Shown piece by piece: positions 25,801-36,599 of a DNA stretch of 64,000 nucleotides. The notes below the pieces were generated by a model. It worked only from the letters and a program-made list of their open reading frames with translations. It had not been told where the DNA came from and ran no database searches. This stretch comes from Tigriopus japonicus (Eukaryota > Arthropoda > Copepoda > Harpacticoida > Harpacticidae): assembly GCA_010645155.1 (NCBI GenBank), contig JAAGOF010000070.1, positions 323,947 to 387,946 of the forward strand. Reading direction: 5' to 3'. Each line of letters opens with the position of its first letter. Within the stretch, counting starts at the first letter, position 1. The position numbers were made by a program, and so were the translations under genes.

Positions 25801-26880
25801 AGGTCCAGCCTTATGAAGCTCAAGCTGATGATGTCTCAGTCAGGGTGGCAAATTGACAACTCTTGAGCAAACAATTTGCCTCAATAATGACACCTTCATT
25901 CTCATGCATTCGCTGGTCCCCCCATAGCATCCAGGGGTGGACTTGAATTCACCGTCATTCCAGGAGATCCGAGCTCTGCCATGCTTGAATTGGCGACACG
26001 AGCCCTCCAACAACAACATTGAATGAACAATGAAGACCACGAGGATTGACTCGCTGTGACAGCTTGCCAGTTCAAGTTCGTCAAGAGGAACGGCGGGAAA
26101 GCAGAGCGCCAATCCTGGCTATTAACTTTTTAGGGCCATTATTACCAAGTCTGTAACTTACCTCAACACCTTTAGAGCCATAGTTGAGCTCATGAGAGTC
26201 TAATGGACAATAATAATATCTGCCGTCGGTTTCATTTTGGTCTTGAAACCATCATTTATTGTGAAGATTCGCCAGAAGCCAAAGGGGCCTTCGAACAAAT
26301 TGTGACCTGGGTTCAAGTCGTCCAAAGATATTATGCCCGTGTATGTTCAGGCCAGAGGTCCATGCCAACCCAATGACCTCCTGCTGGGTTTAGATTTTAC
26401 TTAAATCTACAACAACAGCCCATTTCAACGTCTTCAGGGTTGGAATGAGTTTTCTTTCTGTCGTCTTGGGTGCCAGACCAACAGAACAGCCATAAGGAAG
26501 GCACCACACACTTTGCCACAAGAAAGGGGGTGCATGCTTGGGACATCATCATCTGATCGTTAATTACTCCTCAGTCACTCATTCATTCCTGAGCATATTT
26601 ACAAAAGCTGGAGAAACAACTAAACATGGAATTTACGACCAACACATTGACTGATGAAAATTTCAGCTCTTGGAGGATTTCCTTCAGAACCGGCCAAGAG
26701 GTTGAGTGACCTTTAGGACGACAAGAAAAGGGAAGACCGGGTGTTCGAGACCGATTCTACGCGGACATTGGAAGAGAAATTCTAAATTAGCCAGTCCCAG
26801 GAACGGAGAAATGCAAATCCTCTCTAACAAGTGTGAGAAAATGATGGCAATTATCACCAGACTTTCTGAGGCCAGTTTGC
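22841..26880. other. Noncoding stretch; one possible isolated minus-strand exon
   Basis: No gene can be assembled. On the minus strand, 24899-24824 follows a good acceptor (TTTTATCTCAG) and ends before GTATGC. It reads as an amphipathic peptide (LRIQLEEVEMTIAHLAV) and could be a distant exon. A GAC/GAT/GGT microsatellite lies at 25161-25210. Confidence 0.4.
25161..25210. repeat. (GAC/GAT/GGT)n trinucleotide array
   Basis: A compound microsatellite: GAC units, then about nine GAT units, then GGT units. Confidence 0.85.
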
Positions 26881-26901
26881 CAGTTTAAGATTTCTAGTAA
26901 G

Positions 26902-27661
26902 ATGAATAAGTTGATATTCCTCTGCATTGTTTGGCTGCCATTCTTTACCATGAGCAAAGCCATTGAACTAGGTGAGTAGTTTGCAGAATCAATTCAATCT
27001 AGCGAGTCTCAGAGGGGTTCGATGGGTTACAGATTGTTCCGGTCCAGGATGGAAAGCTGCCACGACCATATGCTATCGGTAGGTAATGAATGAGGAGCAC
27101 GGGTCAAAAATCCGGAAATTCCCTACCAAGATCTGTTTTAGACTGGTTCACATCCCAACCAGATTCCTTGAGGCGAATGACCGATGTCAATCTTTGGGAG
27201 GGGCGCTACTTCAGGTGGATCACTTGGAGGAGGTGATCAACGCCATTGGACGTGAACCCAGAGCTCTCGTGGAAGCCAGTGGAGAATATCGGTTGGATGG
27301 GTTTGGAAAGATCCAATGGTTCCAGAGGACCAACGAAACCTTGCCCACATACCAAGTGAACAAAATTAGTGAAGGAGCTCACAGAGGGACTCGAACTATG
27401 ACCTTGACGATTCCAAGTGGAAAAATCCAGATCGATCACACTCCCGATGACCCACTTCCATTTCTGTGCCAAGGGGCCAGTGGCGTGGGACATCCTAGGT
27501 GCTATTTACTCGACGGATCCACTATACCTTTAACGTTGTTGGTCGACAAAATCAGAAAGGATCCAAAAGAGGCGTTGGCGTTCTTGGCCAATAATACGGA
27601 GGCTGATGGATCTGAAACCGTGTCCAGTGACTCAAGGTCCAGGATCCTCGATGCTGAATGA
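26902..27661 (+). CDS. Secreted C-type-lectin-like protein (211 aa, 3 exons)
   Basis: Exons 26902-26971, 27033-27078 and 27142-27661 join in phases 1 and 2 with GTGAGT and GTAGGT donors and TTACAG and TTTTAG acceptors. Residues 1-20 form a signal peptide ending FTMSKA. The mature protein opens with C-S-G-P-G-W...C-Y-R (Cys 25 and 37), as at the start of long-form C-type lectin domains. LEANDRCQSLGG follows (Cys 54), and FLCQG (Cys 148) matches the last core strand. The usual internal Cys pair is not obvious, no EPN or QPD sugar-site motif is seen, and there is an extra C-terminal tail of about 50 residues. I therefore call it a C-type-lectin-like fold without claiming Ca2+ or sugar binding. 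It is probably extracellular, perhaps in immunity or cuticle; that role is inference. Confidence 0.75.
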
Positions 27662-27701
27662 ATACGGCCATTGATCATCTCGATTTGAATTCAAGCAATC
27701 A

Positions 27702-27707
27702 ATTAAA
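27702..27707 (+). terminator. Polyadenylation signal ATTAAA of the lectin-like gene
   Basis: ATTAAA lies 41 nt after the stop codon. Confidence 0.5.
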
Positions 27708-27709
27708 CT

Positions 27710-30066
27710 GAGCGATTTGGCCAATTACATCCTTGCATATCATTACTATCGTTGTGGTTGCTGCTGCTGTTGTTGTTGTTGTCATCATCATCGGCATGGT
27801 TGTTATTAGTGAAGTAGAAGTCATAGTAGAGTTCGAATCGAAGTGGTAGTTGTGTTTGTGGTTGATGAACGGAACTTCTTCGTCTTCTTTTTCGCCTCTC
27901 TTTGCTCTCGGTTGGTCGGGTCTTATCATCTATCGGGCCATGGATCAATCCCGCTAGCTTCATGTTGAACAAGGTCATTAATCAATGTTGTTGCACCGAC
28001 TTCACAATTCAGCTGATCTTCACGTCGAAAAAGCCCTCTTTCGGTTTGGGGGGAATATTTTGAGTGAGGAATGAAGAGAGGCAGTCAGTCAGCCATGGGC
28101 AAAGTTTTGCCACAATAACAACGACCCGAAATCCAACGCTTCATTGAGGCACTGAATGACGAGGAGGACGAAGAAGAAGATGATGATAAAGAAGAGGGAG
28201 AAGTAGAGAGCATAGTGAAGATGTAGTCCAACACCATGAATGCTCGGATCACATCTTTTGATGATCATTGATGTATCACATTTTTTTCCAATAGCTCTGC
28301 TATCTGTTACATTTCTTTTGTTTTCCCGTTTTGACCAACATCAGAATCTGTCACAAGTCCCGTGAGAAATTGGCATCCTTTGCGAAACCTCCGCACTGAA
28401 CTCAATCCCAGGTCCCACTTTCCACATTTTTCTTGTCCGATTTTTCGAAAACATTTCTTTGTTATTGTTGGTTGATTAGTTCAGGCAAAGTACGTCGTAC
28501 AGAAGACCATGTGCGTGGATGTACGTACGTAAGCTTGAGGTGATGTGTGCGTGCGTGTGTGTGTGAATTATCAGTTTTGATCGCCTTCCTTTTAATGAGT
28601 GATTGGCCAAATGGAATTGATCTTTTCCATCTTCAACGACCATCATAATGGTCTTCATCCAAAGCATGAAAGTCTTTTCGATCACCCGAGTTCATTCGGC
28701 TGTGACTGGTTGGTTTTCGGAAAGGCAAGAACCAAGCGTGGAATTGAGATTGGTTCATTCGTTTGAGGAGGATCTTCCTTCACTTTGGCGTATGCATGCA
28801 ACAAATGGTTTCTGATCCATCCTTCTCTCCATTTGTGAAGGTTCAGAGATGGATTGGCATCACGGACGCGCGCTTTGGTGGGATTGGATTTTCAGGACAA
28901 GCAATAAATATGAAACAACTATTGCCACGACCATCGATCTCAACATGGCTCTGCCTTGATGCCTGCCTGCTTGCCTGCCTCACTGGCTTGCTCCGCGTCG
29001 TCGTCGTCGTCGGAATGGTTGTGGCGTGGTAATGAATCAAATCCCTCATTTTACCCAAAGAACAAGACGACCACGACAACGACGAAGCAGCAGCAGAAGA
29101 AGAAGATTGTTGTGGATTCTCATAAAACATCCATCAAAGCATTTTGTGACAGCCGAAAAGTACGTAGTTGCATTAGTACCACCACGAGCACTACTTCTAC
29201 TAACCGAGAACCATCGACAACACAACCATAGCAGCTCTGGCAATAGAGTAGTCCGTCCTACAAGGCATATTACTTCTCGTTGCCCGAGTCCAAACAAGCT
29301 GAGCCTGGCACATTCGACAGAGAAACGGCGACAACCAATCTTAATCCAATGCTCATTCCTCATTCTCCCGAAATGATGGAAATGGGAACTCTGGACTGGA
29401 TCTGACGGAGAAAATATAACATGACTAATCTTCGAGATCAAACACCCGAGATTGTGACCCGGATTCCTGCCAAGACGTCAACTCCAACTGTGGGTCCAAA
29501 AACCTCAAGCAAGATCATTTAATATTTCAATCTATGACAATTTCAATCTAACAGAACCTGGAATGAAACCTCATTCAAGCCTGTTTGTTAGACAAGATAT
29601 GGCTTGAATTTGCATATGTTTCTAGAGAGCTTGCATATTTTTTAGTGTTCAATCATTGCAAAGGTCAAGCAGAGTTAGAGCCTGAATTTGAGGATTTTTG
29701 ACATGGAGTGATTAAGAGGACGAACTTCGAAGAAGAGGTTGGATGCAAGTCAAATTAGCCGCAATCAAACCAACACAGAAACAGGAATTCATTGGTACGT
29801 ATTCAACCTAAGAAGACCAGGAATGATTCATTAGTTAACCTTGATATTTAGGTGTTAGTATAAAAAGGCACCTTATCACTAGCCTGGATGAATAATTCTA
29901 CCACAAAACGCCTTTCCAAATGCATTCAAACTCTTGGAATGAATTTAGGGATATTTTTGCTAGGTTGAATAATTCCCAAAGGGAGAGTCCATTCCATGGG
30001 AATTTACATACCTTTTGTGTTTTGTTTATTGATACTACAAGCGAATTGAATAATCACTTTCTAGAA
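27710..30066. other. Noncoding stretch with simple repeats
   Basis: No gene is supportable. A TTG/CTG array at 27761-27781 makes poly-Thr or poly-Asn-like shadow peptides. GAAGAA-type purine repeats occur near 28160-28205. Confidence 0.45.
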
Positions 30067-30313
30067 CAAGGGTCGGCAACCACTTTCAGGTCGGGGCCCA
30101 CGAATTTGACTACGTGTTGTCAAAGGCCCGCCAAACAGACGTTAGTAGGTCCAGGGGCCCACAAATTTACATCAAAGAGCTTTCGGCCCTCGAGCACAGT
30201 ACTATGATGGCTCACGGGCTCACTATTTTGGACTTTCCCCACAGCGCTTGGGCCCACCAAAGACCACCCTTGGGCCCACATGTGGGCCGGAGCCCAACAG
30301 TTGCCTACCCCTG
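30067..30313. mobile_element. hAT-like MITE, copy 2 (about 247 bp)
   Basis: The left end CAAGGGTCGGCAACC and the right end GTTGCCTACCCCTG are near-perfect inverted repeats. The flanks are TTCTAGAA at 30059-30066 and CTCTAGAA at 30314-30321, an 8-bp target duplication with one mismatch. The GGCCCAC-rich interior is shared with copies 1 and 3 (for example the GGGCCCACAAATTTAC-type word). No coding capacity. Confidence 0.85.
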
Positions 30314-30321
30314 CTCTAGAA

Positions 30322-33300
30322 GCTCAGTCTGAAAACTATTTCATTGGCAATTAATTTGGCCTTTGATTTTACTTTGTCCAACTTTGCGGACGAGTGAATT
30401 GTTTCATTCGAGCATCAGAGAAACATTGTCTAGAATGGTTCTTAGGATAAATGTCCCGTAATACGTACGAATGGATTCAATCAGGCGAGGAATCCTTCTT
30501 CTCGTAGGAACGCAAAGGACGCTTCGTCAGTCAGATCATTTTGTAGGGAAACTTGTTCGTTCTTCATCTTCGTTAGTCGGCCATCATACTTTGGGTACGT
30601 GCGAAACTCCGACCGAACGCGTAACTCCTACTAGTTCAATCCCACCACCCTACTTGGTTGGTTGGTTGGTTGGCTTGGCTCTTGTTCGTCCTGCCGACCC
30701 GAACCACTCGAATCGAACATGATGGATGGATGACCAATAATTAATGTGCATTCCATCTTCCGAACTCATTCTCATTTCTGTACACAAAACTCCGAGGGAA
30801 TTCTCGCGTCCAAGATTCTCGTCGCTCAAATGAGAAGTCACCATCTATGTAGTATATCCTAGTGAACGAACGAACGATCGTGAGTGTGTGTATGTGTGTA
30901 TGAGATCGACGATCTGCGAGCGCTTTTCCCAATTGAGCTTGTGATTCCAATCATTGGATTCCTCTCCATCAGTTATGCCTACCCAATGCTCGGAGATTGA
31001 CAACTAAAATGGGGGCCCTTTTCTGTGGATCCCCTGAAAGACATCGCGATCTCTAATATGGCTTCAACGTAAAATGCGGATTGGCGGCCCTCAAGTTTTG
31101 ATTTTGGTTCGGGCGAAAAGCGACCGATCTCAAACAACGACGTCGAGCCCATCAAGAGGAACTTCGCTATAAATTATGATTTTGAATGATGGAAATATGA
31201 TTTCCATGGTTTCGTCTTGATTGGTTGTCGGTGGTGGCTTGGTCGGCAGTCACTGGCAAACCAACCAACCAACCAACCAACGCGCGTATCCATCCATCTA
31301 TCCATCCATCCATCCATCCGTCCGTAGATCCAGGACGAATAGATCCAGTACAACCATTCGTAGATGGATTGGTAAATGGAAGAACGAACCCCATAGCTAG
31401 TTTGCTGGCCAACTAGATGGATAGATCATCGGCGGATAGATGGATACGAGATGGATGGATGCTTGGAAATCAACAAGTCTCGGATATTCTCGCTTTTCAA
31501 ATTGACTTTCGGAGGGATGAAGGGGGCCCGAGTCCGCCGACATCCGCGATCATTGACTACATTCATTGTTGGCAAAACAGCAATTTTGTCATTGATACCC
31601 TCTCATTTACCGCCTAATCACCCTGTGGGCCTCGCACTTGCTGTGAAATTCACTTTCCGAGGGAATACCCTTCACACAATCGCAAGGTGTTCTTTTTCAC
31701 GTAAGTGCGATACAGTACTGGCAAAGCACTAAAAACGTCGATCGGATCGGATCCTCCCTTCAAGTACGGATTAGTTAGTTAGTCCTCTGCTGTGAACCTT
31801 TTGGCGTTTTGGCTGGGAAGATCGTGGTCATGCTGGATCTTCTTGTGTTCGTAAATGATCTGTTCATGGTTGGATAAGGTGTTTTTGACTTCCATCCGTT
31901 AAAATCTCATCAAAATTGAGCAATACGTAAGCTTGATCCAACGTGCTGCTAGACTGGCCCACTGTTCGTACTCACTCACTCACTCACTTACAAACCACCA
32001 TCATCTCGAATCTTGCTGAGCTGCCGACAATTTTCTGATTGGTAATTCATCATTTCTCACCATTCATGGGCCGCCACAAACACCAAGGCAACTTGAACCA
32101 TTGTCGTTCATCGATCCCCGTTCTCGCTCTCTCTCGATATTCAGGATTGACATTCGAATCCACTCCATTTCTGACCCAAATGGTCCTCAAACTTGAGCGA
32201 CGATGAAGGTTGTTGTTTGGCGCGGCTCAAGTTCATTTACTAAAAACCAAGGTTTGCTCCAAGAAAACCTCTCTCATCTTGGACTGAGGAATCGTTTTAG
32301 TCCCTTATCTCAAGTCGGCCGTTAGAATACTCTTTAGTAGCATTTTAATAATGAATTACTTGACCTTGACAATTACCACGTCAAATTTCATAATACTATG
32401 GAGGTAGATCAGTGCTTAAATACTGAGGCCAGGAGAATGTTCGGAAACAGGCATGTCAATCGATTTCATTACGCAATTTGCGCCTTGATTACTTCTCAAC
32501 CGAGCGATCGTTATGGTGTTAGCTGCACTCCATAAAAGCTTGTAAATCTGGCATCCAACGACAAGTATTTCTTCACTGACGGATGTGAAGTAATAACATT
32601 TGGTTTCATTTCTCTTGGTTTTGAGCTTCAGGGGAGAGAGAGAGAGGGAGAGAGATTTGGTGTGATTGTGTGATCTCTCGATCACCGAGTTCGTTTCTCG
32701 ATCGTCTGTTTGGCGCGTTGAAAAGGAGAATCGCCAATGATTGATGGAAGGTTTGGTCTATTTATTGGCGTCCAGGTGATTTATCGAGCGAACCAACCAC
32801 CAACGGACCAACTCTCCAATCCTCATTGGACAGTCCGGTGCAGCAGTTCTCTCTCTCTCTCTCATTGGGAGTGACAACCTCTCTGAGCGTCAAGAATTTG
32901 ATCTTTCACCTGATCATTCTGGCAGTACGGTTCAAATCAAGTCACGAATGGATATTACGAAAACTCACTGGCTTGATCTTATTTGGTGCTTTAAGAGGAG
33001 ACTGGAATTGGAATGTCCACAGTGTATCACATTCATCCCCAAACAGCCTCACACTCCCAATGAACCATAGATTCTTTGGTGTCGCCGTTACTCTCTGTCT
33101 TTCCTTCTCTCTTTCACACATAAAGTATACTGTATGCAGTACAGTACAGTATATCGTACTCCACGTGTACACTTCCCTGGTCTCTCTGAACAAATAGATC
33201 TCTGAGCAGCTGTCATATCTGACAATTTATGGGTCTGTTAGGATGATGATGCCAGACCTTAGGAGACTCGTTCACAAGAAGCAGCAAAGGAAGAAAAGGG

Positions 33301-36300
33301 TTCAGTCAATGACACCAACCAACCAACTAGCCTCTTTCTCTGTTCGTCCATATTGTACGTACTCTTCGTCCCATTCTTATGAACAAGTCAAGTCGGGCTC
33401 AAACTTGAGAGATCATCATCCCTTCAAACCTCTTCTTCTCCTCACTCCTCATCGGCAATGCGATGATCAGATTATGGAAGCCCACTAATTTCTGGTCCAG
33501 ACCGGCGAATTGGACCCAACCAGGCCCTACAAACTCACATAAATATTATGATTTCTCTAGGATCCTGGTTGAGCCCATAGGTCTGTGGCCCACAACTTGG
33601 GCTTGAACTGGTCCATGTATGGTTGGTTGGTTGGTCGGATGGCTTTGTGTCTGTCTACCGGGTCTCTCTTTTCCGACTTCCACTCTTTCTTCCACTCTTT
33701 TCGGTCATGACTTGACTTGGGCTTCGTTGCTCAGTGGCTGCCGACTTGCTTTGGCTGTGGACATAAATCCAAAAACACGTCAAAAAAGTCGACCCCTCCC
33801 TACTTTATGGGATGGATATCCATTGCCAGGGTGACTGACTCATTCAAACCACAACAAAGCACTCACTAAAGCCCACTTGATCAATGTCTCCCACTGACTT
33901 TGGCCATCGTTTGGTGTCTGTGGCTGGCTGGAATTGATCAAATGTAAGGTCTGAAGAATGTCCTTGATTCCTATTCTTCACTTGCCTGAAAGGTGACCAA
34001 CCAGTTGGTCTATGTAGAATTGAGGGTCACCCTCCGGTTCTAAATCAATGTGACGCCTGTTTTGATGAACAGTGCGTTCATTATAACTTGGATCATGATG
34101 GGCATCCCCACTGAAATGTAGTCCTAGGCCTCCTCCAAAGGAATTGACTTTAGTTATAGGTGTGATAAGATGGCTGAAACGACTCAGCGTGCCATTGGAG
34201 GAAAGCTTTCCAGCCCATGTTTATTTCTCTAATGAAATGAACTTCAACGGGGCTCCTCCTCAGGAGGAGAAAAGGGCGTAAAAATGTCCGTACCCGGCCA
34301 ATGTTCGACTTCATTCGACTCCTTCCTCAGGTCGTGCTAATGGCAAATCCGCCTTTGGTTATGTCAAAAAGGGCAAATAATTTTAGCAAATGTTCTTGGG
34401 GTATTCATTTCGCATCAAAATCCACAATCCAGCTTTAGAAATGTGTTAGAAAAAGTCTAAAAGTCCCAACACGAAAGCATCCCAATCAGGTCAAGCCAAA
34501 ATCACACATCTTTTAAGGTCGACCCAAGCAAGTTGACATGTTGCTTGTTGGATTTGAGCCTGAAGCGTGACTTCAAAGGCATAATACAGAATATGTACCA
34601 AGATGATACAACGCTGTCCGGGTATTAGATACTCTTTTGAAGGCATTATCACCGAGGTTGGCGCTCCTCATTGTGTTCTGAGTGGATTCGACGAGTATGA
34701 AGCCCATAATTCACTTCTCCTATCCACTCCTCCCGTGAGTTGACTACGTAACCTCGCTCTTTGGATGAGTTTAGAGGTACGACAAGCCAAGCAAGTGTGT
34801 AAGTGTATGTCTGCATGAAAAAGTCTGGGAGTGAGAACTGATGAAGGGAGTTGTCCCAAAACCAACCAACCAACGGCCTCGACACTTTCGCTCCAATTGC
34901 AGGAGGGAAGTGAGTTCAGGAAATAAGTCAGGATCACACGCTTTCATTAAGGGTTAATCGGGATCTGGCCATGAAGTGTCCGAGCCTATAATTGGAGGTA
35001 AATTCGGTAATTAGCACGGAGAAGCCAGATAAATGAGTTGAGAACGTTGTTCAGTGCAGATATCTAAGTATATTTTTCTGGCTCAATTCTCCTGGAAACC
35101 ATTTCAATTGCAAAGTTCTTGGGTACATTTTCAATCATGATTTTAAATCATGACTTACATCATGAATGTAAGTCACCACAGTAAGCCTTGAATCTCTTTT
35201 CCATCTCGTTTCATTCAGAGACTAGAGAAAGACAAAGGATTGGATGTGAAAAAGGTGCTTGTGAGTGCTGTTGCCACGGCTGATACTGTTGCTGTTGCCG
35301 TTGATGTTGGGAACGGACCTGGTTGTGCTCTTGTATCTGACTGTGAGCCATCCATTTTCAGGGAATTCCATCATAAAAAGGGAACCGAAAAGGCCATAAA
35401 TATTCCTGTTCCACCTTGGCCCGCTTCGTCGTTTCCATAAGTTACGGCCTGGATCCCTTCTTCGTACGTAGAACATGGAACACATCCTCTACACTCACTC
35501 ACTCACTTACTCGTTCGTTCGCTCGCTCAGGCACGCACACAAACATTGTTGGCTCCATCCCCATCGGAAGAACATCCAGCAACTTAAGATTGAAGTCCAA
35601 AGAGAGGCATCGCCAACAACCAAACACTCATAGATCAGCCATAGCCAACAAACTCCAAGGAAGGGAACTTCTTGGAATTTGGAACACTTTTGGGTGTCTG
35701 ACAAGTGAAGTACGATTTTTAAGGTGGTCCAAAATACAAACCGTGCAATCAGTCAGGAGGAATGATATTCTCCAAAATCAACTGAGTTATAGTTTCATGA
35801 AACTGCTCAAAAACCAATTGCTCGACCTTGGATGTAACTTGTCCCAAAAGTGAAGTGAAACGGAGAGGAAAAAAGTGAAAGTATACAACTCAAGCCATCT
35901 CACAATTAACTTATTTCAATTGAAACTTCTTAACCTGTCCTATTGAGTTTGTCCTAGGTCCAGTGATGAGTCACCTTTAATTGTATTGTGAAAGATTGGC
36001 CAGTTTAGGACGAGATCTGGCGTATAAGGTAAAGCAATAAAACATGCCCAAGAAAACTCCCTCTTTTTCCTCTCTCCGCCTCCTTTTCAAGACCAGAAAC
36101 TCTTCCGGATGAGGACGAGTAAGAAAAAGGGGAGCACGAAAGGATCTAAATTATCTCCAAGCAGAATAATCCTTAAAAGAGCTCCATCCATCGGGTATCC
36201 TGCATCTTTGGAAAGGCACAAATGTTGGAATGGAGCGAGGTCCCTGGAACCATGGCCATCACTTGTAGTAAAACTTCGTGGTTTTGATCCAGGATGGTGG

Positions 36301-36360
36301 AAGCAGGCGCATATAAATTATATGAAATTTATGATCCACTCCTGACACTCTGTGGAACAC
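30322..36360. other. Gene-poor stretch; possibly upstream regulatory DNA
   Basis: No supportable exon. Microsatellites: TTGG at 30654-30674, AACC followed by ATCC at 31258-31322, and ACTC at 31970-31989. Short perfect palindromes lie at 35131-35175. The ORFs here are short, mostly repeat translations, and none joins across splice sites. It may hold cis-regulatory DNA of the teashirt-like gene 5-10 kb downstream (inference). Confidence 0.4.
31258..31322. repeat. Compound (AACC)n(ATCC)n microsatellite
   Basis: About six AACC units, a short spacer and then about nine ATCC-type units, with the related GATG/GGAT motif just downstream (31410-31462). Confidence 0.9.
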
Positions 36361-36371
36361 GACCGACTCAC

Positions 36372-36583
36372 ACCAAGTTGAACCAGGGGTGGGTTGACAG
36401 GGGCAATAACATCGGTGGCACAAGCAAATTTGGAACCTGCTCTGGGCCAGACAACGATACCTTTGAATGGGGTGGACGTGGAAGGGACAATTGATTCGAA
36501 GCTATTACCCACAATGGGGCGCTCGAAATGGCAAAAAGGACGCACATGAGTACACTAGTTACGAAGGAGCGGCAGTTTGCCAT
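36372..36583 (-). CDS. Candidate first exon of a secreted peptide precursor
   Basis: ATG at 36583 opens 70 codons. Residues 1-28 form a good signal peptide (MANCRSFVTSVLMCVLFAIS, then a polar/Ala-Ser cleavage region). A proline-rich segment without Cys follows, then a donor GTGAGT at 36371 (or GTGTGA at 36373). No downstream exon could be assigned, so the product is unknown. A neuropeptide or cuticular precursor would fit the look of it, but that is a guess. Confidence 0.3.
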
Positions 36584-36599
36584 TTTAAGTGGATCAGCT

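Noticed and set aside
29026..29441. Overlapping 116- and 131-codon ORFs on opposite strands
   Set aside because: Made of Arg/Ser and Leu runs from GAC/AAG trinucleotide repeats.
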